Source of the DNA: Lysobacter spongiicola DSM 21749
GTDB lineage: Bacteria; Pseudomonadota; Gammaproteobacteria; Xanthomonadales; Xanthomonadaceae
Direction of reading: 5' to 3'
NCBI RefSeq assembly: GCF_900167055.1
Contig: NZ_FUXP01000007.1
Coordinates: 61,451-125,450 of the forward strand
DNA: 64,000 nucleotides
Below, in pieces: positions 9,332-16,943 of this stretch. Position 1 is the stretch's first letter. Each line of letters starts with the position of its first letter. The notes beneath the pieces were generated by a model, which was not told the origin of the DNA, ran no database searches, and saw nothing but the letters and a program-made list of their open reading frames with translations. A program made the position numbers and the translations under genes.

Positions 9332-9372
9332 ATGTACGCTCCACCGGACACAATGTCCGGTAAAGCGTACAT
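9332..9372. promoter_or_regulatory. Nested palindromic operator/promoter before the membrane-protein/XRE pair
   Basis: Outer arms ATGTACGCT (9332-9340) and AGCGTACAT (9364-9372) enclose inner arms ACCGGACA (9343-9350) and TGTCCGGT (9354-9361). All arms are perfect. The structure ends one base before ATG 9373 and no Shine-Dalgarno sequence is present, so the downstream gene may be leaderless and repressed from here, most simply by the XRE regulator of the same operon. Confidence 0.6.
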
Positions 9373-9990
9373 ATGGCTCGCATCCTCATCGTGGTGGTTC
9401 TGAGCTTTGGCCTGGGCGGTCTGCTGGCTTCCGGCGCAGCGGTCTGGCCGGTGCCTCCGGGCGTCGCGGGTGCGCTGCTGATGATGCTCGTGGCGTTGGT
9501 GGTGCGGCGGCGCTGGGGGCTGCTGGCCGACACCGCACCGGGCTCGCCCGAGCGCATGCTCTGGGTCTCGCTGGCCGCCAATGCCGTTGTCGCGGGGCAC
9601 CTGCTGGCCGCGATGTACCACATCGGCCCGACGCTGGTGATGCATACGCCGGTCGTACATGCACTGGGGCGGGACAGTTGGACGCTGGTCGCCGGCGCTT
9701 TGCTGGCGTACTGGATCGTCCGTGACCCGGCGCCGCGTGCCGACGAGCGCGACCGCGCCATCGCCTCGCAGGGCCTGCGCACCGCGCACTACGGCCTGTT
9801 GACGGTGCTGGTGGTGCAGATCCTGGTGCTGGGGTTCGTGCACGACGGTTGGGTCAGCCAGCTTTCGCGGCCAACCATCGCCCATGCGCTGATCCTGGCC
9901 ATCATCGCCAGCGTGCTGGTGGATGCGATCGCGCGGCTGCGGGCATACGCGCTGGAAGCGATGGCGTCGGAGGCGGACCTGCACCAATGA
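9373..9990 (+). CDS. Multi-pass membrane protein paired with an XRE regulator (205 aa)
   Basis: The protein has about five to six hydrophobic segments (for example MARILIVVVLSFGLGGLLAS, VAGALLMMLVALVV, LVAGALLAYWIV, GLLTVLVVQILVLGF and ALILAIIASVLVDAIA). A short polar stretch APRADERDRAIASQGLR resembles the conserved DERD motif of DUF2178-like membrane proteins. Its stop overlaps the next start (ATGA), so it is translationally coupled to a small XRE regulator. Such pairs are common in bacteria, but the membrane partner's role is unknown. Confidence 0.7.
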   Translation: MARILIVVVLSFGLGGLLASGAAVWPVPPGVAGALLMMLVALVVRRRWGLLADTAPGSPERMLWVSLAANAVVAGHLLAAMYHIGPTLVMHTPVVHALGRDSWTLVAGALLAYWIVRDPAPRADERDRAIASQGLRTAHYGLLTVLVVQILVLGFVHDGWVSQLSRPTIAHALILAIIASVLVDAIARLRAYALEAMASEADLHQ

Positions 9991-10208
9991 CTGCGCCACC
10001 GGTCGGCAACCACTTGCGACGCCTGCGGTTCGAGCACGGCGGGCTCTCACAGGAGGCGCTGGCGCGCCGGGTAGGGGTGACCCGGCAGACCATCATCGCC
10101 ATCGAGGGCGGCCGCTATGCACCTTCGCTGGAACTGGCGATGCGGCTGGCGCGCAGCTTCGATCTGAGCGTCGACGAGGTCTTTTTCTGGACGGGCGACG
10201 AGGATTGA
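9987..10208 (+). CDS. XRE-family transcriptional regulator (73 aa)
   Basis: ATG 9987 overlaps the preceding stop. The whole protein is one helix-turn-helix domain: LRRLRFEHGGLSQEALARRV followed by GVTRQTIIAIEGGRYAPSLE and the tail FDLSVDEVFFW. This is the compact regulator type usually found after a DUF2178-like membrane protein. It probably autoregulates the operon through the nested palindrome at 9332-9372. Confidence 0.9.
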   Translation: MTAPPVGNHLRRLRFEHGGLSQEALARRVGVTRQTIIAIEGGRYAPSLELAMRLARSFDLSVDEVFFWTGDED

Positions 10209-10300
10209 GTTCCGCACCCGGTACCCCGCAGCCGCTAGCAATAACCCGCGAGCCGTAATCCCGTTCCACCCACCAAGTCCACCCACCAAGGCGACCCGAC

Positions 10301-11233
10301 ATGAGCGCACGCGCATTTCCCTTCTTACTCAAGATCCTGCTGTGGGCGATCGGCATCGCGCTGGCGCTGCTGCTGGTTGGCGCGGCGTGGGTGTTATGGC
10401 GGGTCTACAGCTTCGATACCGAGACCCTGCCCGAGCGACATGGGCAGGTCGACGCGCGGCTGTATGCGCCCGCTGGCCCCCCGCGGCCCCTGCTGGTTGG
10501 CCTGGGCGGCGCCGAGGGCGGCAACAGCTGGACGCGTGATCACTGGCAACAACAGCGCGACCGCTTCCAGCAACAGGGCTATGCACTCCTGGCGCTGGGG
10601 TATTTCGGGCAGCCCAATACTCCGCAGGATCTGGACCGCATCGCGCTGGAGGGCGTGCAGGAGGCAATCCGCGAGGCGCAGGGCGACCCGGCAGTCAACG
10701 GCGACTGCGTGATCCTCATGGGCGGGTCGAAGGGTGCCGAGTTGGCGCTGCTCCTCGCCGCGCATGACCCGGACATCGATGCGGTGGTTGCCATGGCCCC
10801 GGGCGACACGGTCTTCCCCGCGCATACAGACGCGATGACCACGTCTTCGTGGTCGTATCGCGGGGAGCCGCTGCCGTTTGCGCCCATCCCGTGGTCGGCC
10901 ACGCCCGACCTGATCGGCGGCAATCTCCATGCCGTGATGGAGCGGACGCTGGCGGGCGAGACCGCCGCCGCGGCAGCGATTCCGGTGGAGCGCATCGCGG
11001 GGCCCATCCTGCTGGTTGCTGCGCAGGACGACGAGATGTGGCCGTCGGTACGGATGTCACGCCGCATGGTCGAGCGGCTGGAAGGCGCGGGGTCTTCTTA
11101 TCCCAAAGAGTTGGTCGTGGTGGAAGGCGGGCACGAGGCGGTGGTCGATCATTTCGACCGTGTCGAAGCGTTCCTGCAGGAACACGTCGCTACCCAGGCG
11201 GGGTGCCGGCCGGTGAGCGTGGCAGAGAGCTAA
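10301..11233 (+). CDS. Alpha/beta hydrolase with BAAT C-terminal (acyl-CoA thioester hydrolase) domain (310 aa)
   Basis: An N-terminal membrane anchor (about 8-34) is followed by an alpha/beta-hydrolase fold. The nucleophile elbow is MGGSKGAE with Ser143. The probable acid is in VAAQDDEMWPS (about 248) and the histidine in VEGGHEAVVDHF (about 280). This matches the C-terminal domain of BAAT/acyl-CoA thioesterase proteins, whose bacterial members are mostly of unknown substrate. The anchor suggests a periplasmic-facing enzyme. It stands alone, with 92 bases after the XRE gene. Confidence 0.8.
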   Translation: MSARAFPFLLKILLWAIGIALALLLVGAAWVLWRVYSFDTETLPERHGQVDARLYAPAGPPRPLLVGLGGAEGGNSWTRDHWQQQRDRFQQQGYALLALGYFGQPNTPQDLDRIALEGVQEAIREAQGDPAVNGDCVILMGGSKGAELALLLAAHDPDIDAVVAMAPGDTVFPAHTDAMTTSSWSYRGEPLPFAPIPWSATPDLIGGNLHAVMERTLAGETAAAAAIPVERIAGPILLVAAQDDEMWPSVRMSRRMVERLEGAGSSYPKELVVVEGGHEAVVDHFDRVEAFLQEHVATQAGCRPVSVAES

Positions 11234-11316
11234 CTGGCGAGAACCCTGAAGATGTACGCTTCGGACCGGCTGCAGTCCCGGAGCCAGTCTGTAACTGTTT
11301 TCGAGGAATGCCAGGT

Positions 11317-11988
11317 ATGTCCATGATCGGCCGTCGTTTGGTGCTGTTCCTGATGCTGGGTTGCCTGTCGCCCGTGACGTGGGCCGCCGACGACACGGCG
11401 ACATCGGGGCTATGGGTTCACGAGGACCCGTCGGCGATTGCCTGGCAGCCGCCGCCGGGACACAACAGCAGATGGCGCGAGCTCCTGAACCACGAGCTGC
11501 GGCGCAATCCCCGCAACGTGTCGGCGCGGATACACCGGGCCTATCTGCTCGACAGGGCAGGCGACCATGAGCGGGCGCGGCGCGATTACGATGCGGCACT
11601 CGAAGCTGCACCGCCGCAGAGCCCGGAGCTTCGGCACATCCTCTGGTCGCGCGGCTGGAGCCGCTACGACATGGGCGATCTGGCCGGGGCGCTCGAAGAC
11701 TGGCAGGAGTCCGTACGCCTTCACGGGGGCCGCCCGTTCTGGGTCCCCTATACCTTCGCATTGACGTACTGGACGCAAGGCGACGTCGAGCAGGCGATGA
11801 AGTGGTACCAGGCTGCGGTCGGCGCGAGCAAGGACTGGAGCACCGAGGCCGGAATGAAGGACAGGATCAGCCACTGGCGTCCCGAGCAACGCGAGCGCAT
11901 GCAGGCGCTTTTCGCATTCTGGAGCGCAGGGGCCGGGCCGGCTGTCGACCCGGCGGCGGCTGCTCCCGATCACCGGGAAGGCGGGTGA
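11317..11988 (+). CDS. Secreted TPR-containing protein (223 aa)
   Basis: ATG 11317 is preferred over ATG 11308 because GAGGA (11303-11307) is then correctly spaced. A signal peptide (GRRLVLFLMLGCLSPVTWAA) precedes DDTATSG. The rest consists of tetratricopeptide-like helical pairs, for example RAYLLDRAGDHERARRDYDA, LSRGW-type repeats and QGDVEQAMKWYQAA. It probably acts as a periplasmic interaction scaffold; no specific partner is apparent. Confidence 0.75.
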   Translation: MSMIGRRLVLFLMLGCLSPVTWAADDTATSGLWVHEDPSAIAWQPPPGHNSRWRELLNHELRRNPRNVSARIHRAYLLDRAGDHERARRDYDAALEAAPPQSPELRHILWSRGWSRYDMGDLAGALEDWQESVRLHGGRPFWVPYTFALTYWTQGDVEQAMKWYQAAVGASKDWSTEAGMKDRISHWRPEQRERMQALFAFWSAGAGPAVDPAAAAPDHREGG

Positions 11989-11992
11989 CGTT

Positions 11993-13120
11993 TCACTGCT
12001 GGAGAGGGTCGTCCCGTTCGGGCTGCGTGGCTGATGCATGCCCGGCGCCTGCATCAAGCATGTCGTTCACCTGTTCGAAGAGGTTGAACATGTAGGGGCG
12101 GTCGGTTTCGACGCCCCGCCACAGGAACCAGCCTTGGGCCAGCAGGTTCGTGCCGGTATTTCGGCGGTTGACCATGACCAGGCGGCTTTCGGGATCAATG
12201 ATGACGAACTGCCCACCCCAGCCGTCGGCGCAGAGCAGGCGCCGCCCGTTCTGTTGGCGCGTCCACCACATGTAGCCGTATCCCTCGAAGAATCCGCCAC
12301 CGAAGGCTTTTTCCGGGTCGGTCGCGGTGGACGAGTGCATGGCGGTCATGTCGCGGATCCACTCCGCCGATACCAGCCGCCTGCCGCGATAGCTGCCTTC
12401 GTCGGCCACCAGCACCGCCAGGCGCATCAGGTCGTCGGCGCTCATGTAGATGACGTACTGCCGGACACTGGACCCATCGATGCTGTCCCAGTCGACATCG
12501 GCCGGCTCGAAGTGCTGCATGCCGAGAGGCTCCGCCAGCCACGTGGCGATCACCTCGCCCAGCTCCATGCCCGTCTCGCGCTCCAGGATTTCGCCGAGCG
12601 CGTTGAATCCCCAGTTGTTGTAGAAGAATTCTTCGCCCGGTTTCGCGGCGTGGCGGTCCGGGCGTTCCCAGTTCTGCCCGGAAGCATCGATATAGATGCC
12701 TGATCGGGACATCATCAGGTCGCGGATCGTGGCCTGCTTTTCCGCAGTTGTCAGGGGTGTTTCGCGGTCGTCGAAGCCGAGTTCTTCCAGGCTGTCATCG
12801 AGCTCCACGAGGCCCTTTTCGATGGCCATGCCGTAGAGCACCGCGAGGATGCTCTTGCGGACGGAATGCGTATTGATCTTCTCCACGGCCTGGCCTTGCC
12901 GGAGTACCAGCTCGCCGTCCTTGGCGATGATCAATGCGTCCGAGCGGTGCTGGGGGGCGTCGCTCGCCAGTCGGGTGATGGCGGGCGCATTCCAGTGCGG
13001 GGACTTCGGGAAGTCCGCGAGGCCGTGCGGGCGCGTATCCAACGCGCAACCGGTGGCAAGGGAAAGCAGCGCCGCATAGAGAACGGCGGCGAGGCGGGAG
13101 CCGGAATGGCTGGAGGTCAT
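11993..13120 (-). CDS. Serine hydrolase of the class C beta-lactamase family, lipoprotein (375 aa)
   Basis: ATG 13120 starts a lipoprotein signal, RLAAVLYAALLSLATGC, with the cysteine at about residue 25. The class C/esterase motifs are present: SVRK (S-x-x-K) in INTHSVRKSILAVLYG, YNN (Y-x-N) in EEFFYNNWGFNALGEI, and a DGWGGQ element in place of KTG/HTG. Such proteins are usually esterases or D-amino-acid peptidases rather than true beta-lactamases. It lies 108 bases downstream of an AraC-type regulator gene on the same strand, which may control it. Confidence 0.85.
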   Translation of the reverse strand: MTSSHSGSRLAAVLYAALLSLATGCALDTRPHGLADFPKSPHWNAPAITRLASDAPQHRSDALIIAKDGELVLRQGQAVEKINTHSVRKSILAVLYGMAIEKGLVELDDSLEELGFDDRETPLTTAEKQATIRDLMMSRSGIYIDASGQNWERPDRHAAKPGEEFFYNNWGFNALGEILERETGMELGEVIATWLAEPLGMQHFEPADVDWDSIDGSSVRQYVIYMSADDLMRLAVLVADEGSYRGRRLVSAEWIRDMTAMHSSTATDPEKAFGGGFFEGYGYMWWTRQQNGRRLLCADGWGGQFVIIDPESRLVMVNRRNTGTNLLAQGWFLWRGVETDRPYMFNLFEQVNDMLDAGAGHASATQPERDDPLQQ

Positions 13121-13228
13121 GGGTGCCTGTTTCCGAGGAAGTGGGCGCTCAGACTCACCCGGCCCCGGCAGACATGCCTCCCGCTGGCCAATGGGATGCT
13201 CCCAAAAAAAACGGGAGGCCATTCCTGT

Positions 13229-14338
13229 CTACGGTTGCTGGCGGAATTCGGTTGGCGACAGGCCCGTGTCAGCCTTGAATACGCGATAGAAGCTCGATTC
13301 GGAGTTGAAGCCACTTTCGAGTGAAATCGCCAACACCGACACGCTGCGGTAGCCGGGATCGCGCAGTTTCCGCTTGACCGCTTCGACACGGAACTCATTG
13401 ACGTAGGTACGGAAGTTCTTGCCGGCGCCTTCCCTGATCAGCCGGGAGGTTTCAGCCGCGGTCAGGCCCAGCCGTTGCGCCACCATGTTGAGGTCCAGAT
13501 CGGGCTCGGCGAACAGCTGTGATTCCTGCATCAGCGCTTGCAGCCGGCCGAAGGCCTCGTCGGTGGGCAGGTCAGCACGGGCAGGGCGGGCAGGCGGGGC
13601 GGGCTCGGCTGCGGCGTCCGGAAAACGCGGCAGGTCCTTCAGCCGGAAGCCGACGATGCCTGCCGTGTAGACCAGCACGACGTAGAACGCCTGGGCCGAA
13701 AGGCTGAAGACACTGCGCGCGCCCAGCCCGAGCAGGTGGTTGGCCGCAAAGCTGGCCAGATTGATGATGGCCGCCACCAGCGCCAGGGCCATGACTGCCT
13801 TCAGCAGCCCGAGCAGGTCCGCGTACCGCTCCGGGATCCAGTTGGCGATACGGGCGTGATGGCGCCTCACCCTCGACCACACCAGCACCGCCAGCACGGT
13901 GTTGATCCCGATGGTCAGGTAGTCCTCGAGCCGTTTGAGCTCCCCGTAGTGCCACCGCGCAGCGACGGCATCCAGCCTCGCGATGCTCGGCTCTCCAATG
14001 CCGGCAACGTAGACGAGCACGGAATAGCCCATGAAGATCGCCCACGGCAGCAACCATGCGAGCGCGCGACGGGTCGATGCGGCAGGGGCCGCCGTGAGGT
14101 TGAGCACGTACAGGTAGAACAGCGGGAAGATCGCCAGGTCGAAGCTCAGCGGTAGCCGCCGCAGCAACAAGTGCCCCTCAAGCCCCGCAGCGTGCGTCCA
14201 CAGCCGGAGCAGGGTCAGCGACAGCGCCAGCACCCCGAGTGCCAGCCAGTGCGACCCATTCTTGCGGCCGGCATAGAACAGCAGCGCCAGGCCCGTGATC
14301 GCACCCTGCATGAATCCGAGCAGCAACACTGTGTCCAT
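13229..14338 (-). CDS. AraC-family regulator with N-terminal membrane domain (369 aa)
   Basis: Start ATG 14338 (MDTVLLLGFMQGAITGLALL) opens directly into the first of about six to seven membrane segments; the upstream open frame is basic and proline-rich and is rejected. After a linker (PAPPARPARADLPTDEAF), the C-terminal ~100 residues are an HTH_18 AraC domain: VAQRLGLTAAETSRLIREGA, NFRTYVNEFRVEAVKRKL and SGFNSESSFYRVFKADTG. It is a membrane-bound sensor/regulator of unknown signal. The co-directional lipoprotein hydrolase gene downstream is the obvious candidate target. Confidence 0.85.
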   Translation of the reverse strand: MDTVLLLGFMQGAITGLALLFYAGRKNGSHWLALGVLALSLTLLRLWTHAAGLEGHLLLRRLPLSFDLAIFPLFYLYVLNLTAAPAASTRRALAWLLPWAIFMGYSVLVYVAGIGEPSIARLDAVAARWHYGELKRLEDYLTIGINTVLAVLVWSRVRRHHARIANWIPERYADLLGLLKAVMALALVAAIINLASFAANHLLGLGARSVFSLSAQAFYVVLVYTAGIVGFRLKDLPRFPDAAAEPAPPARPARADLPTDEAFGRLQALMQESQLFAEPDLDLNMVAQRLGLTAAETSRLIREGAGKNFRTYVNEFRVEAVKRKLRDPGYRSVSVLAISLESGFNSESSFYRVFKADTGLSPTEFRQQP

Positions 14339-14517
14339 CAATGGCCGGCGTCCTGTGGCGGGAAGACGCCGCCCAGTCTGCCGCAGGCGGCGGGGCAGGT
14401 GTCGGATCGCTTTCAGCTCCGGGTAGCCAAACACGCGGATCCGGAAGCTTCGGGTGATACTGCGGCAGGTGCCAGCATCGGCGCCCGACTCGACCGACGC
14501 CCATTGGACCCGCCACC

Positions 14518-14898
14518 ATGCCCACGCCCCAGGACACCAAGCTCGACCGCATCGTCGCCGAGGCCCGGCGCAGCGCCGAGCAGCGCGACAAAGGCTACCG
14601 CGAGCGCGCGCTGAAGATGTACCCGTGGGTCTGCGGCCGCTGTGCGCGCGAGTTCACCCGGGCCAACCTGCAGGAGCTGACGGTCCACCACCGCAACCAC
14701 AACCACTCCGACAACCCGCCCGACGGCAGCAACTGGGAGCTGCTGTGCGTGTACTGCCACGACAACGAACACTCCCGCCAGATCGACCACACCGGCGTCA
14801 GCGCGCTGGATGCCGAGGACAAGGCGGCCTCGGCCACGTCCAACCCCTTCGCCGGGCTGAAGTCTTTGCTGGGCAAGGGGTCGCCGGGAGACGGCTGA
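14518..14898 (+). CDS. yajD: YajD-family HNH nuclease (126 aa)
   Basis: The compact protein carries zinc-binding CGRC and CVYCHDNEH pairs and the HNH core LTVHHRNHNHSDNPPDGSNW, the hallmark of the YajD family. The N-terminal region (DKLDRIVAEA-type helix and RERALKMYPWVCGRC) is also typical. Its cellular role is unsettled; the fold implies DNA or RNA cleavage. It is a single gene, divergent from the AraC regulator. Confidence 0.9.
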   Translation: MPTPQDTKLDRIVAEARRSAEQRDKGYRERALKMYPWVCGRCAREFTRANLQELTVHHRNHNHSDNPPDGSNWELLCVYCHDNEHSRQIDHTGVSALDAEDKAASATSNPFAGLKSLLGKGSPGDG

Positions 14899-14977
14899 CC
14901 GAGTCTTCGCGGCGATGAGCGGTTCAGGCGGCCCGGCATAGAGTCGGGGCTCCTTTCCAGCATCCCGGGAGCACGCC

Positions 14978-15460
14978 ATGAAGAAGCTTCTGATCGCCAG
15001 TGCGCTGGCCGCCATCACCTTCTCCGGCACCGCTTTTGCCGACGACGACCGCAAGGAGCTGCGCAGGGATTACGCGGAGGCACAGCGCGAGCATGCCAAG
15101 GACCGTCGCGAGGCTGTCCGTGAATACGAGAAGGACCGCCGCGAGTATGAGAAAGACCGCCGCGAGCACGCGCGCGAGGTCGCCAAGGACCGCCGCGAGG
15201 CCGAACGCGAATACTGGAAGGACCGCCGCGAGGCCGAGCGCGAGTGGCGCGAGGATGTCCGCGAGCACCGCCGCTGGGCGCGTGGCGAGTACATCCCGCG
15301 CGATTACCTCGGCGACAGCTATTACGTGCGCGACTACGGCCGCTATGACCTGGCCCCGCCGCCGGCCGGCCACGTCTGGGTGCGCCCGTACCAGGACGAC
15401 GACACCTACTACCTGGTGCAGATGGCCACTGGCCTGATCTCGACCATACTCGGCGACTGA
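14978..15460 (+). CDS. RcnB-like periplasmic protein with charged heptad-like repeats (160 aa)
   Basis: A signal peptide (MKKLLIASALAAITFSGTAFA) is followed by about 80 residues of near-perfect KDRRE units, such as HAKDRREAVREYEKDRREYE, which should form a long charged helix or coiled coil. The C-terminal part (IPRDYLGDSYYVRDYGRYDL, then PPPAGHVWVRPYQDDDTYYLV) is the RcnB-family domain, implicated in nickel/cobalt homeostasis or general envelope functions. The next gene starts 25 bases on and may be co-transcribed. Confidence 0.85.
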   Translation: MKKLLIASALAAITFSGTAFADDDRKELRRDYAEAQREHAKDRREAVREYEKDRREYEKDRREHAREVAKDRREAEREYWKDRREAEREWREDVREHRRWARGEYIPRDYLGDSYYVRDYGRYDLAPPPAGHVWVRPYQDDDTYYLVQMATGLISTILGD

Positions 15461-15485
15461 TCGCACCTGCATACAAGGACCACCC

Positions 15486-15869
15486 ATGCGCCCCATTGCT
15501 TCCGTCGCTCTGTTCCCCTTGGCCTGCGCGCTGGTGCTCGCCACCACCGCCTGCGCCACGTCCCCCGCCGTCGACACGCCCGGGAATGAACCTGGGGCCG
15601 CCGGTCCGGTGACGATCACCGGCACTGTCGCGTCCATCGACACCCAGCCATGGGCGTACGATGGCAATGCGGTGGTACAAGTCGATGCCGCCGACGGTGG
15701 TCGCGTTGCGGTCGAGCTGCCGGCACGCTGGAACCTGTGCGAGGCGCCGCCGGTGGACGTGGAGGCATTGGCCGTCGGCATGCAGGTGCAGGTGGTCGGT
15801 GACGCGTCGGGCGAGGGCGGGCTGGTGGTTTGCTCGCACCCGTCCCACCGTCTGGCGCCGGTGCAATAA
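15486..15869 (+). CDS. Secreted protein of unknown function, possible lipoprotein (127 aa)
   Basis: MRPIASVALFPLACALVLAT leads into TACATSPAVD, an export signal with a possible but non-canonical lipobox. The mature part, TITGTVASIDTQPWAYDGNA to ALAVGMQVQVVGDASGEGG, looks like a small beta-barrel of the kind seen in DUF5666-type proteins. It probably follows the RcnB-like gene in one transcript. No enzymatic motif is seen. Confidence 0.65.
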   Translation: MRPIASVALFPLACALVLATTACATSPAVDTPGNEPGAAGPVTITGTVASIDTQPWAYDGNAVVQVDAADGGRVAVELPARWNLCEAPPVDVEALAVGMQVQVVGDASGEGGLVVCSHPSHRLAPVQ

Positions 15870-15976
15870 CGACGGCTGCGCCAGGACGCGGGGTTTTCAC
15901 GCACGGGCGGATGCTGGCGCTACTATTGGCGCCCGCCGCGTGAGCCTTCCGCAGTTTTGAAACCAGGGTTGTACGG

Positions 15977-16255
15977 ATGAGAACCACCATCGTGGGTCTG
16001 GTGACGCCGCATTTGCTGCGCGTCGTCGACCTCGCCAATGAAGCGCAGAAGGGCATGAACGTGGATTGGCACGTGCGCGATGCCGTGGCCAAGACCATGG
16101 CCGAGCTGGCCGACCAGTACAACGCGCCGACATTGGTGGCGGCTTACGTGGAGGGGCTGGAGAACGTCGCGGAGCAGGCCCCCAAGTTCCAGACCGACTA
16201 CGTCCGCGTGCTGAAGGCTGCGGCTGAACAGGCTCGCCGTCTCCGGCGCGATTGA
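15977..16255 (+). CDS. Small soluble protein of unknown function (92 aa)
   Basis: ATG 15977 opens a short all-helical protein (MRTTIVGLVTPHLLRVVDLA, then a C-terminal AAAEQARRLRRD). No signal peptide, membrane segment or family motif is recognised. Coding character is good and no better frame competes. It precedes the toxin-antitoxin locus but is not obviously part of it. Confidence 0.55.
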   Translation: MRTTIVGLVTPHLLRVVDLANEAQKGMNVDWHVRDAVAKTMAELADQYNAPTLVAAYVEGLENVAEQAPKFQTDYVRVLKAAAEQARRLRRD

Positions 16256-16312
16256 GCCGTGGGACAGAGCTTCGAGGACGTCGAGCATGCCCAGCTGATG
16301 GCTTGGGACCTG

Positions 16313-16345
16313 TAACGGGTTGCGTCATATAACGGGTGGCGTTAT
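16313..16345 (+). promoter_or_regulatory. Repeat operator upstream of higBA
   Basis: Two 16-base direct repeats, TAACGGGTTGCGTCAT (16313-16328) and TAACGGGTGGCGTTAT (16330-16345), lie 10-42 bases before the toxin start. The second is also a palindrome, ATAACG-GGTGG-CGTTAT (16329-16345). This is the expected layout for HigA autorepression. Confidence 0.65.
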
Positions 16346-16354
16346 GGTTGCTGT

Positions 16355-16636
16355 GTGATTCGGAGCTTTGCCGACAAGGAAGCGGAAAAGATTTGGCGCG
16401 GCTCGGCGTCCCGACGACTGCCTGCCGTGATTCAGCAGGTCGCCCGCCGCAAGCTGCGCATGCTTAACAGCGCTGTCACCCTGGATGACCTGCGGATTCC
16501 TCCCGCCAATCGTCTTGAAGCACTCAAAGGTGGCCGCAAGGGCCAGCACAGCATCCGGATCAACGACCAATGGCGCGTGTGCTTCCGCTGGAGGAATGGT
16601 GACGCCCATGACGTGGAGATCGTCGATTACCACTGA
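16355..16636 (+). CDS. higB: HigB-type toxin (RelE/ParE superfamily, 93 aa)
   Basis: The GTG at 16355 gives MIRSFADKEAEKIWRGSASR, the canonical HigB start. LDDLRIPPANRLEALKGGRK and HSIRINDQWRVCFRWRNGDA carry the family's C-terminal catalytic features, and EIVDYH ends the protein. HigB toxins cleave mRNA on the ribosome. The toxin precedes the antitoxin, the inverted order typical of higBA, with 16 bases between them. Confidence 0.95.
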   Translation: MIRSFADKEAEKIWRGSASRRLPAVIQQVARRKLRMLNSAVTLDDLRIPPANRLEALKGGRKGQHSIRINDQWRVCFRWRNGDAHDVEIVDYH

Positions 16637-16652
16637 AGCAACGGAGACGACA

Positions 16653-16943
16653 GTGAAGGCCCTGCCCAACATCCACCCCGGTGAAGTGCTGCTGGAGGAA
16701 TTCCTCATCCCGCTGGGTATTAGCCAGAACGCGATGGCGAGAGCCGCAGGCGTACCTCCGCGTCGCATCAACGAGATCGTTTTGGGGAAGCGCGGTATCA
16801 CCGCCGATACTGCCGTTCGACTCGCCGCCGCACTGGGCACCAGCGAGCGGTTCTGGCTGGGGCTGCAGGCTGACTACGATCTCGAAGAGGCACACCGCAC
16901 GCTCGGCGACACAATCGGTCAGATCGAGCGGATCGCAGCCTAG
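16653..16943 (+). CDS. higA: HigA-type antitoxin, XRE/HTH (96 aa)
   Basis: GTG 16653 is preceded by GGAGACGACA and gives VKALPNIHPGEVLLEEFLIP, the standard HigA start. The HTH reads SQNAMARAAGVPPRRINEIV and the tail RFWLGLQADYDLEEAHRTLG is diagnostic. It neutralises HigB and represses the operon, presumably through the repeats at 16313-16345. Its 3' end overlaps the convergent antiporter gene by four bases. Confidence 0.95.
   Translation: MKALPNIHPGEVLLEEFLIPLGISQNAMARAAGVPPRRINEIVLGKRGITADTAVRLAAALGTSERFWLGLQADYDLEEAHRTLGDTIGQIERIAA

Noticed and set aside
9240..10050. N-terminal extension of the Mrr gene's open frame
   Set aside because: It overlaps the membrane-protein and XRE genes and the nested palindrome; ATG 9240 has a strong ribosome site.
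15070..15260. Regularly spaced repeats that could suggest CRISPR or satellite DNA
   Set aside because: They encode the KDRRE-type repeats of the RcnB-like protein in frame and differ by codon; no spacer structure.
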